From CAZOOA01 sp964581355 (GTDB taxonomy: Bacteria > Bacillota > Dethiobacteria > DTU022 > UBA8154): a stretch of DNA of 24,006 nt. The position numbers were made by a program, and so were the translations under genes. The notes beneath the pieces were generated by a model. That model was given only the letters and a program-made list of their open reading frames with translations. It did no database searches and was not told the DNA's origin. Shown piece after piece: positions 17,022 through 23,991 of the stretch (positions are counted from its first letter, which is position 1; every line of letters begins with the position of its first letter). The DNA lies in NCBI GenBank assembly GCA_964581355.1, contig CAZOOA010000047.1, forward strand, positions 1 through 24,006, read 5' to 3'.

Positions 17022-17042
17022 TTTGTGTTCGCTCCTCCTTTT

Positions 17043-17064
17043 GGAAATCACCTGAGCAAATACG
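17043..17064 (+). repeat. Inverted repeat, right copy beside spoVS
   Basis: This copy reads GGAAATC then ACCTGAGCAAATACG. It is the inverted partner of 16708-16729 and lies in the spoVS leader, just upstream of its ribosome site. The pair encloses the gene and could fold the mRNA ends together. Confidence 0.6.
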
Positions 17065-17106
17065 TTACAACCTTTCATAAGATAGATCAAATAGCCCTAT
17101 AAGACT

Positions 17107-17132
17107 TCTTCTTTATTATACAGCTTTTTCCT
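17107..17132 (-). promoter_or_regulatory. Candidate sigma-H promoter of spoVS
   Basis: On the minus strand AGGAAAA, a 14-base gap and GAAG resemble the sigma-H pattern AGGAWWW-N14-GAAT, which drives spoVS in Bacillus subtilis. A perfect TATAAT (17120-17115) overlaps the gap, so a sigma-A promoter with a weak TTTAAG -35 is an alternative. Confidence 0.4.
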
Positions 17133-17202
17133 GCAAGCTTAAAGAAGTTTATGGGCACAAGCTAATGCGTAATTCTGTTTGAGCCCCTTCTATATTTAAT
17201 CT

Positions 17203-18366
17203 TCAAGCTTTCTTAGCCATAAGAAGCAGCAAGCGATACGCTAAAATGCCAACTGTCAAAATCGCAAGAGCTGCAAACAAGTAAACAGCTTCATAACCCA
17301 AAGATGCAAGCAAAAACCTGTTAATTAAAACGCCCAAGCCTCCACCAACGAACATATTAAATGAAGCAAGGGACATTACCGTACCCCTCTGCATGGGCAG
17401 CTGCTGCTGGGCGGTTACGATTATAGTGGACTGAAGGAGAACGAATGCAAGACCAAATACTACGAGAATCGGAAATACAAAATAGATTCCCGGCCACTGC
17501 CCCAGCAGTGCCCAAAAGATTGCTCCTAAAATACCGGCAAATAACATCATTCTGGGACCCAGTTTTTGCCGTATATTGCCAGCCCTCTGCCCCCCAATGT
17601 AGGCAGATAATCCAAACAAGGTAAGAATTAAGCCAACTTGTAAAATATTAAAGCCAGTATTTTCAACCAAGAAATCGCCCAGGTAGGTAAAGCTGCCAAA
17701 AACAGCAAAACCTACTAAAAATAGCAATGTTACTGTTTTTAGCATAAAAGGACGGGCCAAGGCATTGGCATAAGCTTTGCGAATCCCCATGGCTTCTGCA
17801 GTTCCAGGAGTAAATACCAGATATTTCAACATTAATAGGGCGATGATCAGTTCTGCTACCCCGTATGTAAGGTACACCAGGCGCCAAGAACCAATAAATG
17901 AGAGTCCCCCGCCGATGACAGTAGCGGCAGCAGCACCTAAAAAGTACATTCCCATTACACCGCCTATGGCATTCATCTTAGCTTTTGGTTCCTCAAAAAG
18001 ATCGCCCACATAAGAGATCGTTACAGGAAGTATCGCAGCAGCGAGGGCTCCATTTACGGCTCGAATTGATGCCAAAGAGGTAATGTCAAAGGCCAGGGCG
18101 CCGAGGCTGCTGAAAACCGCTGTGCCAAAAGCAGCTATACTGATAACCTTGGCTTTCCCGTACCTGTCCCCTAAAGGACCAAATATTAAAGTGAAAAGTC
18201 CAAAAGGGAGCATGTAAGCAGCGACAGACAAAGCAGCAGTCCCAATATTGATGTTGAATTCTCTGGCAATATCTACAAGCATGGGAGAAGCAGCATAATT
18301 ATCTCCCATTACCCAGAATCCCATTAGCCCCAATAATAACACGGCTTGTTTTGTCTTAGATTCCAT
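17203..18366 (-). CDS. MFS transporter (drug/sugar efflux type, 12 helices)
   Basis: The 387-residue protein has the twelve-helix layout of the major facilitator superfamily. The N-half has 'NYAASPMLVDIAREFNINIG', common in multidrug and arabinose-efflux-type members. Motif A is in the helix 2-3 loop ('GPLGDRYGKAKVISI'), and a motif C-like glycine-rich stretch ('GMYFLGAAAATVIGGGLSF') lies in helix 5. A looser copy of motif A ('IGGQRAGNIRQKLGPRM') lies between helices 8 and 9. GGAGG sits about 11 bases before the ATG. No regulator gene is adjacent and no operon partner is close, so it is likely transcribed alone. Proton-driven export is the family rule; the substrate cannot be read from the sequence. 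Confidence 0.88.
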   Translation of the reverse strand: MESKTKQAVLLLGLMGFWVMGDNYAASPMLVDIAREFNINIGTAALSVAAYMLPFGLFTLIFGPLGDRYGKAKVISIAAFGTAVFSSLGALAFDITSLASIRAVNGALAAAILPVTISYVGDLFEEPKAKMNAIGGVMGMYFLGAAAATVIGGGLSFIGSWRLVYLTYGVAELIIALLMLKYLVFTPGTAEAMGIRKAYANALARPFMLKTVTLLFLVGFAVFGSFTYLGDFLVENTGFNILQVGLILTLFGLSAYIGGQRAGNIRQKLGPRMMLFAGILGAIFWALLGQWPGIYFVFPILVVFGLAFVLLQSTIIVTAQQQLPMQRGTVMSLASFNMFVGGGLGVLINRFLLASLGYEAVYLFAALAILTVGILAYRLLLLMAKKA

Positions 18367-18562
18367 ATCTTAAGTCCCTCCGGTAGAAAAAAAATGTTAG
18401 GTGAATAAGGATAACAGCTCCCCTATGGCCATTTATCCCTGCCCATCTTGTAAGCTTATGAAATAATCTTCTGCTGAGTTTATTATTTTAAATTCTGAAT
18501 TAAATTTTCCGCGCTTTCTATTATTACTGGTGAGATAGAAGTAATTCAATAATTCAAGCTTT

Positions 18563-19057
18563 CTATTGCCTCTTATATATGTTAAACACTTCTTCTTGTT
18601 CATTCCATTTCAGGTTCAACCTGATATAATCAGCAAAGTCAGAGATGTCTTCTTCTATAGTTTGTTGACCGAAAAATAAATTAGTGCTATCTTCCCTGTA
18701 CATTCCGCATCCTCTACCAAAAGCGATATCAATAGGTTCACTGGTATATTCATGAAATTCAACATCCATTCCATCTTCATCGACAAACTCTGCATCTTGA
18801 TGTATCCAGCGATAATCATACCGGAGACCATTAATGCCCTCCAGGTCTGATTGAACCCCCAAATATTTTGCTTCCATGTCGATAGCATACCGGTGGTCAT
18901 CTTCCTCAAAAGACAATGGTTTAACTTCAAATACCACCTGCCATTTATCGCTTTCACCTACATATTCCATGTCAATGTCATTTTTTGGTCCACATGACAT
19001 AAAAAACAAATTGACAAAAACTTTTAATAAGATGATAGAAACAATTATTTTTTTCAA
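18563..19057 (-). CDS. Small lipoprotein of unknown function
   Basis: The 164-residue product starts with a basic-hydrophobic signal and a lipobox F-M-S-C (Cys22), so the mature part should be a membrane-anchored surface protein. The mature region is acidic, with strand-like alternation ('KWQVVFEVKPLSFEEDDHRY', 'YDYRWIHQDAEF', 'FHEYTSEPIDIAFGRGCG'). It ends 'LNLKWNEQEEVFNIYKR', a pattern common among small Firmicute lipoproteins of about this size. The second Cys pair (one in the lipobox, one in 'RGCGMY') does not suggest a disulphide. I do not recognise a family. It lies between the MFS gene and a non-coding patch. Confidence 0.65.
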   Translation of the reverse strand: MKKIIVSIILLKVFVNLFFMSCGPKNDIDMEYVGESDKWQVVFEVKPLSFEEDDHRYAIDMEAKYLGVQSDLEGINGLRYDYRWIHQDAEFVDEDGMDVEFHEYTSEPIDIAFGRGCGMYREDSTNLFFGQQTIEEDISDFADYIRLNLKWNEQEEVFNIYKRQ

Positions 19058-19064
19058 GGTTTAA

Positions 19065-19612
19065 CTCCCCACAGATTCGTATCATTGAGAAAATGCGACA
19101 AAAACCAAGCTCTTCAAGTTGATTCTTATTTCATGTTTTCACTATTTTCCTCAATAATTCAAACAATCTTGTTTATATTTTCTGTTTGTATTTCTTTTGA
19201 AATATAATAAGCGGTTTTTCAATTTGATCATCTTCGAATGGACCCATTGTCTTTGGATCCACAAGTAGAAGGGTCGGCCCATGTTCTCGCTCCTTTGTCA
19301 TAATCATTCGCCTACTTTATTCGACCCCAATGGACTCACCTCCTGCTTGAAACAAAGGTGCAAAGCGCGGCCTTGACAGGCTACCCCGTGTGTGGTCCCT
19401 TGATGGTGCCGACGGGGCGGCTCCGGGGTCATATCTTCACGGGAAAGGACCGTCCGCCGCAGCGGTCCACATGACCCGGGTAACCCCGTACTATTCTAAA
19501 CGATTCCGTGTATCCAACTCGTCTTGCTTGTGTCGTAGTGCTATCCGTTCTTGTCAGGGTAGAGGGGATAGATGCGGTTGTAGAAGTTTGGTATTCTTCT
19601 TTGTGCTCAGCT
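19065..19612. other. Non-coding region of ~550 bases with a GC-rich core
   Basis: No frame here looks like protein on either strand. The outer parts are AT-rich, and about 19360-19560 is clearly richer in GC than the flanks. The core holds several nested complementary stretches, described in the next entry. It may be a decayed insertion sequence or the source of a structured RNA. Confidence 0.5.
19384..19477 (+). other. GC-rich block with nested hairpins
   Basis: CCCCGT at 19384 pairs with ACGGGG at 19412. Downstream, GGGTCAT (19426) pairs with ATGACCC (19471) and encloses GGACCG (19447) paired with CGGTCC (19463). A later CCCCGT (about 19484) could compete for the same partner. Which strand is read is unknown. 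Confidence 0.4.
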
Positions 19613-20041
19613 TTAATTGCTGTCTTTAATAGACTGATTGACTTGATTAACAAAATCAATAAACACGTCTAAATCTTGCAAATTGTCAAAGACAATTTCA
19701 TGGTCCACCTTTAGATAATCATGCACAAGTATATTTCGAAAGCCAGCAATTCGCGACATTTTCTGGCTGGTTTCTTCATCTATAACACCTATTTCATAAA
19801 GTTTTACAAAGATTTCACCATACCCTTTCGGGAAAGAAGCCTTCTTCACTGAAATAATATGGTTTCCTATATCAATACAGCACTGGGCTGCTATTTGCAG
19901 ATTTCTTTCCGCAATATCCTGCAAGTCTCCGCTTGCCAGAAACTCTTGTTTGGTATGGGTTTGAGCAATTTTTTTAAGTTTTTCCAGGCAGCTTTCCAGT
20001 CTCTTTAAGCGGGACATAATTATATCATGATTGATTTGCAT
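19613..20041 (-). CDS. hepT: HepT-like HEPN toxin
   Basis: The protein is a HEPN-domain ribonuclease toxin of the DUF86 type, cytoplasmic and helical throughout. I prefer ATG 20041 (142 residues) over 20050, because GAGG ends 9 bases before it. The active-site motif R-x4-H-x-Y is intact in 'RNILVHDY' (Arg102, His107, Tyr109 in this numbering). In this system the partner MntA adds AMP units to that Tyr and silences the toxin. The conserved 'SGDLQDIAERNLQIAAQCCIDIGNHI' block is split across one long helix. The gene overlaps the end of mntA by 17 bases, as expected for a co-translated pair. Confidence 0.9.
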   Translation of the reverse strand: MQINHDIIMSRLKRLESCLEKLKKIAQTHTKQEFLASGDLQDIAERNLQIAAQCCIDIGNHIISVKKASFPKGYGEIFVKLYEIGVIDEETSQKMSRIAGFRNILVHDYLKVDHEIVFDNLQDLDVFIDFVNQVNQSIKDSN

Positions 20042-20471
20042 ATTGACCATCCTCTATCCTTCTCTGTAAAGCCTGGTAGTGGTAGTTCAGTATGGGCTTA
20101 AAATCCAGGTATTCAGAAATAGTTTTTTGAATAACACTGGTATGGAGCTCTTCATCACGTATAAATAAAGGTTTCCCGTCTTTTAAGATGTGATATTTTA
20201 AAACCAAAGGTGCTTCGTTTAAGATGACCAAATCAATGTCATCTCGGCCAAATATACCAGTAAATTTTCCTAAAAGGGTTAGTTTCTTTTCAAAATAGTC
20301 TTTTTTGGCAGCAGGCTTTAACAAAACAGCCAGGTCTAGATCGCTTAAAGGACCTGTTTCATGTTGAGCTTGTGAGCCAAAAAGATAAACTAGCAGAATA
20401 TCTGGATCTTTTTCCAGAAACTTGATTGCTGCCTTTATTTTGTTTTGGAATCCGGTGTCTGATTTGTCCAT
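20025..20471 (-). CDS. mntA: MntA-like nucleotidyltransferase antitoxin
   Basis: This minimal nucleotidyltransferase neutralises HepT by AMPylating its active-site tyrosine. The 148-residue protein has the G-S-x10-D-x-D signature in 'GSQAQHETGPLSDLDLAVLL' (Gly32-Ser33, Asp44, Asp46). The third acidic residue is in 'RDDIDLVIL' (Asp80). A helical C-terminus follows. Antitoxin first, toxin second and a short overlap is the usual order. The ribosome site before ATG 20471 is weak, but a good sigma-A promoter lies upstream. All catalytic residues are present, so the pair looks functional. Confidence 0.9.
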   Translation of the reverse strand: MDKSDTGFQNKIKAAIKFLEKDPDILLVYLFGSQAQHETGPLSDLDLAVLLKPAAKKDYFEKKLTLLGKFTGIFGRDDIDLVILNEAPLVLKYHILKDGKPLFIRDEELHTSVIQKTISEYLDFKPILNYHYQALQRRIEDGQYANQS

Positions 20472-20532
20472 CTGTTATACCCAACTTTCATAATGTTATC
20501 TTCAAAATACTCTTTATCTTTATGATGGTAGT

Positions 20533-20561
20533 ATTATACCAAATTAATCCGGTTGATTCAA
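20533..20561 (-). promoter_or_regulatory. Sigma-A promoter of mntA-hepT
   Basis: On the minus strand TTGAAT (20561-20556) and a perfect TATAAT (20538-20533) are 17 bases apart. Transcription would start near 20526, about 55 bases before mntA. I saw no clear operator dyad over it. Confidence 0.75.
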
Positions 20562-20808
20562 AGCATAGTTGAAAAGCGAAAGCCCAAACCCTGCTTTTCC
20601 CTGGTAAAAAAAATGTGGTTATCCGGCAGGCTATGCACATTTTCGTGCTACCTGTATGCGGTCAGCTCGATTTGCTTATTTAAGTTCTTCCGCTCGTAGT
20701 CTTGTTTGCCATGAAACTTGAGAAGACACACTTAAGTGCAGTAATGATTGCCAGAGAACCAATATGTGATTAATTATTGCGGAATACGCAATTCCAAACA
20801 AGCAGCCT
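20562..20808. other. Intergenic region, no gene seen
   Basis: No coding frame is supported on either strand. GAAAAGC / GCTTTTC (about 20571-20599) can form a 7-bp hairpin. The rest looks like eroded sequence between the toxin-antitoxin promoter and the pseudogenes. Confidence 0.4.
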
Positions 20809-21013
20809 TAAAATCTGAAAATCATACCCCAGCTCTTCCGCCAGGCCGATTAAAGCCCTGCTATCCTTGGGAAAACAGGACCCCCCGTAACCCAGGCCCG
20901 CATTTAAAAACTTGTTTCCGATACGGCTGTCCAGCCCCATACCCCGGGCCACGCGTATGGGAGAGATGGATCCCCAGGCGTCCGCAGACGCTTTGCAGGT
21001 GGTTGGAAGAATA
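20809..21013 (-). pseudogene. UDP-glucose 6-dehydrogenase fragment, frameshifted
   Basis: On the minus strand the reading 'VARGMGLDSRIGNKFLNAG' leads into 'GYGGSCFPKDSRALI' and 'GLAEELGYDFQIL'. This is the central domain of UDP-glucose/GDP-mannose dehydrogenases, including the catalytic Cys of GGSCFPKD. The part just before it ('SNHLQSVCGRLG', matching the usual N-E-x-x-N-x-C-E-x-x-G) lies in another frame, so there is a frameshift near 20957. Only about 70 of ~440 residues remain, with no N-terminal NAD domain and no C-terminal domain. It abuts the LytTR remnant without a gap of normal sequence, which indicates a deletion join. Confidence 0.85.
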
Positions 21014-21073
21014 TATGCTTCCATTGTCAGCGCTATTCCGAATTCGGGATAGCGCTGATAATACAGCTCTGCA

Positions 21074-21496
21074 TTTTGTTGTATCAAAATATATATTGAA
21101 TGAAGTCCGTGACCTGGGCTTGATCATTTTCACTTTGGTAAGGTTCACAATGTAGGAACGGCTTGTTTTATAAAACAGGTAATTATTTAACTTGCTTTCC
21201 ATTTCACCCAGTGGCTGATTTGAGTAAAAAGTGCCGTGGTTTGTGTTTAGTGCTATTTTTTTGCCAAAAGCCTCCACAAATAATATATCATCTTCCTTAA
21301 TCCACACAGCTTCCTGGTTTTCAGTTTTGACTTCTATTGTCCTGTCGAAGATTTTTCTTTTATACTTGATCCTCTTGATGGTTTGTATGAGGCGATTTTG
21401 GTCAAGAGGTTTTTTTTTATAATCTGTAGCATAAAGCTTTACAGCTTCAGAAATATAATCTTCATATGCTGTGATGAATATGATATCTGTATCAAC
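21074..21496 (-). pseudogene. LytTR-family response regulator, truncated at both ends
   Basis: The minus-strand frame opens with 'DTDIIFITAYEDYISEAVKL' and 'KKKPLDQNRLIQTIKRIK', the fourth and fifth strands of a receiver domain with the conserved Lys-Pro. A LytTR DNA-binding domain follows ('EDDILFVEAFGKKIALNTN', 'YLFYKTSRSYIVNLTKVK'). The first half of the receiver, with the phosphorylated Asp, is missing: a stop lies just upstream of 21496 in the same frame. The last LytTR strands are replaced by the UDP-glucose dehydrogenase fragment. It was a regulator of the LytR/AgrA type and is now non-functional. The IS1634-type element begins just beyond its broken 5' end. Confidence 0.85.
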
Positions 21497-21538
21497 TCAT
21501 CTTCCGCATTAAGAAAAAACCTAAAAAGTTTCCAAAAT

Positions 21539-21560
21539 AAGGAGGTACAAAAACTCCTTT
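21539..21560 (+). terminator. Small terminator-like hairpin at the IS left end
   Basis: AAGGAG pairs with CTCCTT across a 9-base loop, and the 3' arm runs into TTTT. It could block transcription entering the element from outside. Confidence 0.45.
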
Positions 21561-21571
21561 TGTCGAATATA

Positions 21572-21598
21572 TCCTCCAAACGCTGAAGTTTGGGGGAG
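21572..21598 (+). promoter_or_regulatory. Hairpin covering the transposase ribosome site
   Basis: TCCTCCAAAC (21572-21581) pairs with GTTTGGGGGA (21588-21597) over a GCTGAA loop, with one G-U pair. The 3' arm holds the GGGGGAG ribosome site 6 bases before ATG 21605, so translation of readthrough transcripts should be inhibited. Confidence 0.6.
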
Positions 21599-21604
21599 TC
21601 GCGA

Positions 21605-23059
21605 ATGAACTTTAAAGATTTTCAGGAACTTGGCATCAGGAACATGGTTTTGAAAGAACTTGGTTCTGTTGCTCTCATCAAGCCCTATTTGGAACTGCTC
21701 AGGGTTCGCGAAATTATTGATATGGTAGTTCCCATAGAAAGAAAGCGGGAACTAACTCACGGCGAAGTAATTGAAGCATTAACCGCCAACCGTTTAGATG
21801 ACCCGATGCCTCTTTTACACATCCAGGAGTGGGCTGAGGACAGCGGAGTCGAGGAAGCGTACGGAATTTCACCAGACAGTTTAAACGACGACCGTTTGGG
21901 TAGAGCCCTGGATGCCATCTACCCGTACATTGAAGAAATACAGTCTTTGATTGCACTGGAGCTGATTGAGCGTTACAACATTGACTCCAATCTGGTGCTT
22001 TGGGATACCACATCCTGTTACTTTGAAGGTGCCTATGAAGAATCAGAATATATAGAGCTGGGTTACAGCCGGGACAAAAAACCTCATAAAAAGCAGATTG
22101 TGACCGGGCTCAACCTGAGCAGGGAGGGAATCCCTTTAGCCCATAACATTTTACCCGGCAACAGCAGCGACAAAAAGGAAGCACTGAACAATGTCCAGGT
22201 CCTGCAGAAAAGCCTGCGCCCTAAAAAGCTTTTGTTTGTGGGGGACAGGGCTGTACTTACCAAAAACAATATTCCTGCCCTGCAGGAGCAAAACGTTCAC
22301 TACCTGGGCCCTTTTGCCGCTGCGGAAAAGGATTTCATCCTTTCCATACCCGATGAAGAGTTCTGGCCCCTTGATTACAGCACCAGCAAGGGCAAGCAAG
22401 GGTACTATGGTGTTGAAAAAGAGCTCAGCTTCAGATACAAAGGCAAAGAATATCATAACAGGGCACTGGTTGTAAAAAGCGACGAAAAGGCTTCTGTTGT
22501 GGCCAAGACAAGAACAAAGAACCTAGAAAAGATTACAGCCGGGCTGGAGCATATCCGCTCCAAGCTGAACGAAAGAAAATACAAAAAACGCACTTACGCC
22601 CAGGAACAGATCGATAAACTTTTCCACCGCAAAAAGAAATACCGTGCTTTCTTAAACATCGAACTCACAGGGGAAGATGGCGAATTATCTCTTGACTGGA
22701 GCTTTAACGAAGTAGCCCTGGCACAAGAAAAAAGACTGGATGGTAAATACATCCTGATTACCAATCTCTCCCCGGAGGAGTATCCTTCAACAGAACTCCT
22801 CAAACTTTACAAAAGCAGGCACCTTAACGAATCACGCTTCCGGACATTTAAGTCCGATCTCAGGGTAAGGCCAGTTTTCCTGAGAACCGATGAAAGGATC
22901 ATGGCGCTTCTTTTTATCAACATACTGGCCCTTACACTGTACTGCCTGGTGGAATGGCTCTGCCGGCAAAACAACCTGCAGGTTACAGCCAGGACAGTGC
23001 TCAAAAAGCTGAGAAAAATCCGCCAGACTGTTACTCAAGTCACTTTCAAATTGGAATAA
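21605..23059 (+). CDS. IS1634-family transposase (DDE)
   Basis: The 484-residue protein begins at ATG 21605, 6 bases after GGGGGAG; the in-frame TTG 21590 overlaps that site. The N-terminal part is the DUF4277-like region typical of IS1634 transposases. The catalytic core follows: Asp134 in 'LWDTTSCYF', Asp214 in 'FVGDRAVLT' and a late block 'YKSRHLNESRFRTFKSDL' with Glu409 as the likely third acid, then 'RPVFLRTDERIMALLFINI'. A Lys-rich insertion (about residues 295-350) separates the second Asp from the Glu, as in IS4-superfamily beta-strand insertions. No frameshift or stop is present, so the element may still move. Confidence 0.93.
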   Translation: MNFKDFQELGIRNMVLKELGSVALIKPYLELLRVREIIDMVVPIERKRELTHGEVIEALTANRLDDPMPLLHIQEWAEDSGVEEAYGISPDSLNDDRLGRALDAIYPYIEEIQSLIALELIERYNIDSNLVLWDTTSCYFEGAYEESEYIELGYSRDKKPHKKQIVTGLNLSREGIPLAHNILPGNSSDKKEALNNVQVLQKSLRPKKLLFVGDRAVLTKNNIPALQEQNVHYLGPFAAAEKDFILSIPDEEFWPLDYSTSKGKQGYYGVEKELSFRYKGKEYHNRALVVKSDEKASVVAKTRTKNLEKITAGLEHIRSKLNERKYKKRTYAQEQIDKLFHRKKKYRAFLNIELTGEDGELSLDWSFNEVALAQEKRLDGKYILITNLSPEEYPSTELLKLYKSRHLNESRFRTFKSDLRVRPVFLRTDERIMALLFINILALTLYCLVEWLCRQNNLQVTARTVLKKLRKIRQTVTQVTFKLE

Positions 23060-23404
23060 ATAATAATCTTGAAGTTTTTCATTTATTGGAGTGTTATTCT
23101 CCATTCTGGAAGCTGCTGTCGTCAAGTTAGAAACTGTCAACGATAAAGATTTTAATTGATTATCAAGTGCAATTTCAAATAATTCTTTTTTACCGGAACC
23201 AGTTTCGTCGTAAGTTTCAGCCAAATTGATCAGCATGGAATAATGACGGGTTAGATCTATAAACCCTTTCTGATAATCTCTTGATGCTTTATTTTGATAT
23301 TTACTTAATGCTATAGACGATTGCCTGCGCTCGTAAGACCAACCTATGGTTGTGGCAATCAATATACAAATTAGAATAATTATCACAGTTCTGTGTTTCG
23401 CCAT
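23060..23404 (-). pseudogene. Membrane-anchored protein, 3' part lost at the IS junction
   Basis: GGTGG lies 7 bases before ATG 23404. The product starts with a basic residue, one membrane helix (about residues 5-21: 'TVIIILICILIATTIGW') and a helical extracytoplasmic part ('YQNKASRDYQKGFIDLTRHY', 'LAETYDETGSGKKELFEIAL'). The frame stays open to 22832, but only because it reads the transposase backwards; the genuine part ends at about 23090. The pattern recalls the N-terminal region of YpeB (germination protein), which also has a helix followed by a 'NNYQRAFHDL'-like segment. The match is weak and unproven. The lost 3' part is not visible on the other side of the element. Confidence 0.65.
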
Positions 23405-23439
23405 AAACATACCACCCTTGATTAATACTCAATGATGCA

Positions 23440-23991
23440 TTAAAAATATTCGCTTGCTATTATATTTTCATATTTGTCATAGGCAGTTAAATCAGCTCCT
23501 CCCCAGCCCTTTTGGGGCTCGGGTGCAACAATATAGAAAAACGCAAGCTCATTAATTGATAAAATACTGGCTTCGCTTTTTTCCATATATTTATCGCTTA
23601 CCTCGACTGATACTATATCTTCGTTACCAATAAGCCCCCAGTATATAGGTAGCTTCATGCCTAAATATGAAGACCTGGGAGCAATATCCTGGTTTTCGTC
23701 TATCCACGCTTCTCCAGCTTGCTGAATAAACTCCCAGTTGTTGTTCCATTTTTTCTCAATAAGCGCAACCATATAGGTTTCTTGAAGGTTTCTGTAAAAT
23801 AATAATTTAGTCTTGCTGTCTATTTTCTCTTTAGCAATTATTTCGGTTACTTTCCCACTTGCCCAGGAATTAAATAAGGCTTCTTCCGGAGTACTACCGA
23901 CACCTTTTCTTTCTATTAAACCGTAGCCTTCTGTCCAAAGCAAGCCAAAGATAAAAAGAAGTAATATGCAAATAATAAGTGCTCTTTTCAT
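23440..23991 (-). CDS. Membrane-anchored or secreted protein of unknown function
   Basis: GAGGGG lies 9 bases before ATG 23991. The 183-residue product begins with 'KRALIICILLLFIFGLLW', a signal anchor or signal peptide without a lipobox. It continues with 'VGSTPEEALFNSWA', 'KLLFYRNLQETYMVALIEKKW', 'WEFIQQAGEAWI' and 'SINELAFFYIVAPEP'. The pattern, a short-stranded soluble domain after one helix, is frequent among uncharacterised Firmicute exported proteins. I do not recognise the family. It is complete, and the next gene on this strand begins 36 bases after its stop, so the two may form an operon whose second gene was destroyed by the insertion sequence. Confidence 0.7.
   Translation of the reverse strand: MKRALIICILLLFIFGLLWTEGYGLIERKGVGSTPEEALFNSWASGKVTEIIAKEKIDSKTKLLFYRNLQETYMVALIEKKWNNNWEFIQQAGEAWIDENQDIAPRSSYLGMKLPIYWGLIGNEDIVSVEVSDKYMEKSEASILSINELAFFYIVAPEPQKGWGGADLTAYDKYENIIASEYF

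Larger units (their letters stand above)
21531..23090 (+). mobile_element. IS1634-type (IS4 superfamily) insertion sequence, ends approximate
   Basis: The element holds one intact transposase gene. Exact terminal repeats were not resolved. AAAAAGTTTCCAAAAT near 21523-21538 and the reverse complement of 23070-23085 (GAAAAACTTCAAGAT) are similar enough to be imperfect ends. Both flanks are broken genes: a response regulator on the left and a membrane protein on the right. They do not join into one gene, so more than a simple insertion has happened. Confidence 0.55.

Noticed and set aside
19390..19659. Open frames on both strands of the GC-rich patch (79 and 76 residues)
   Set aside because: They are low-complexity, have no ribosome sites or recognisable motifs, and the minus frame overlaps hepT's end.
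22832..23090. Minus-strand frame continuing from the membrane-protein fragment through the transposase gene
   Set aside because: It is the antisense of the transposase coding sequence; the continuation is accidental.
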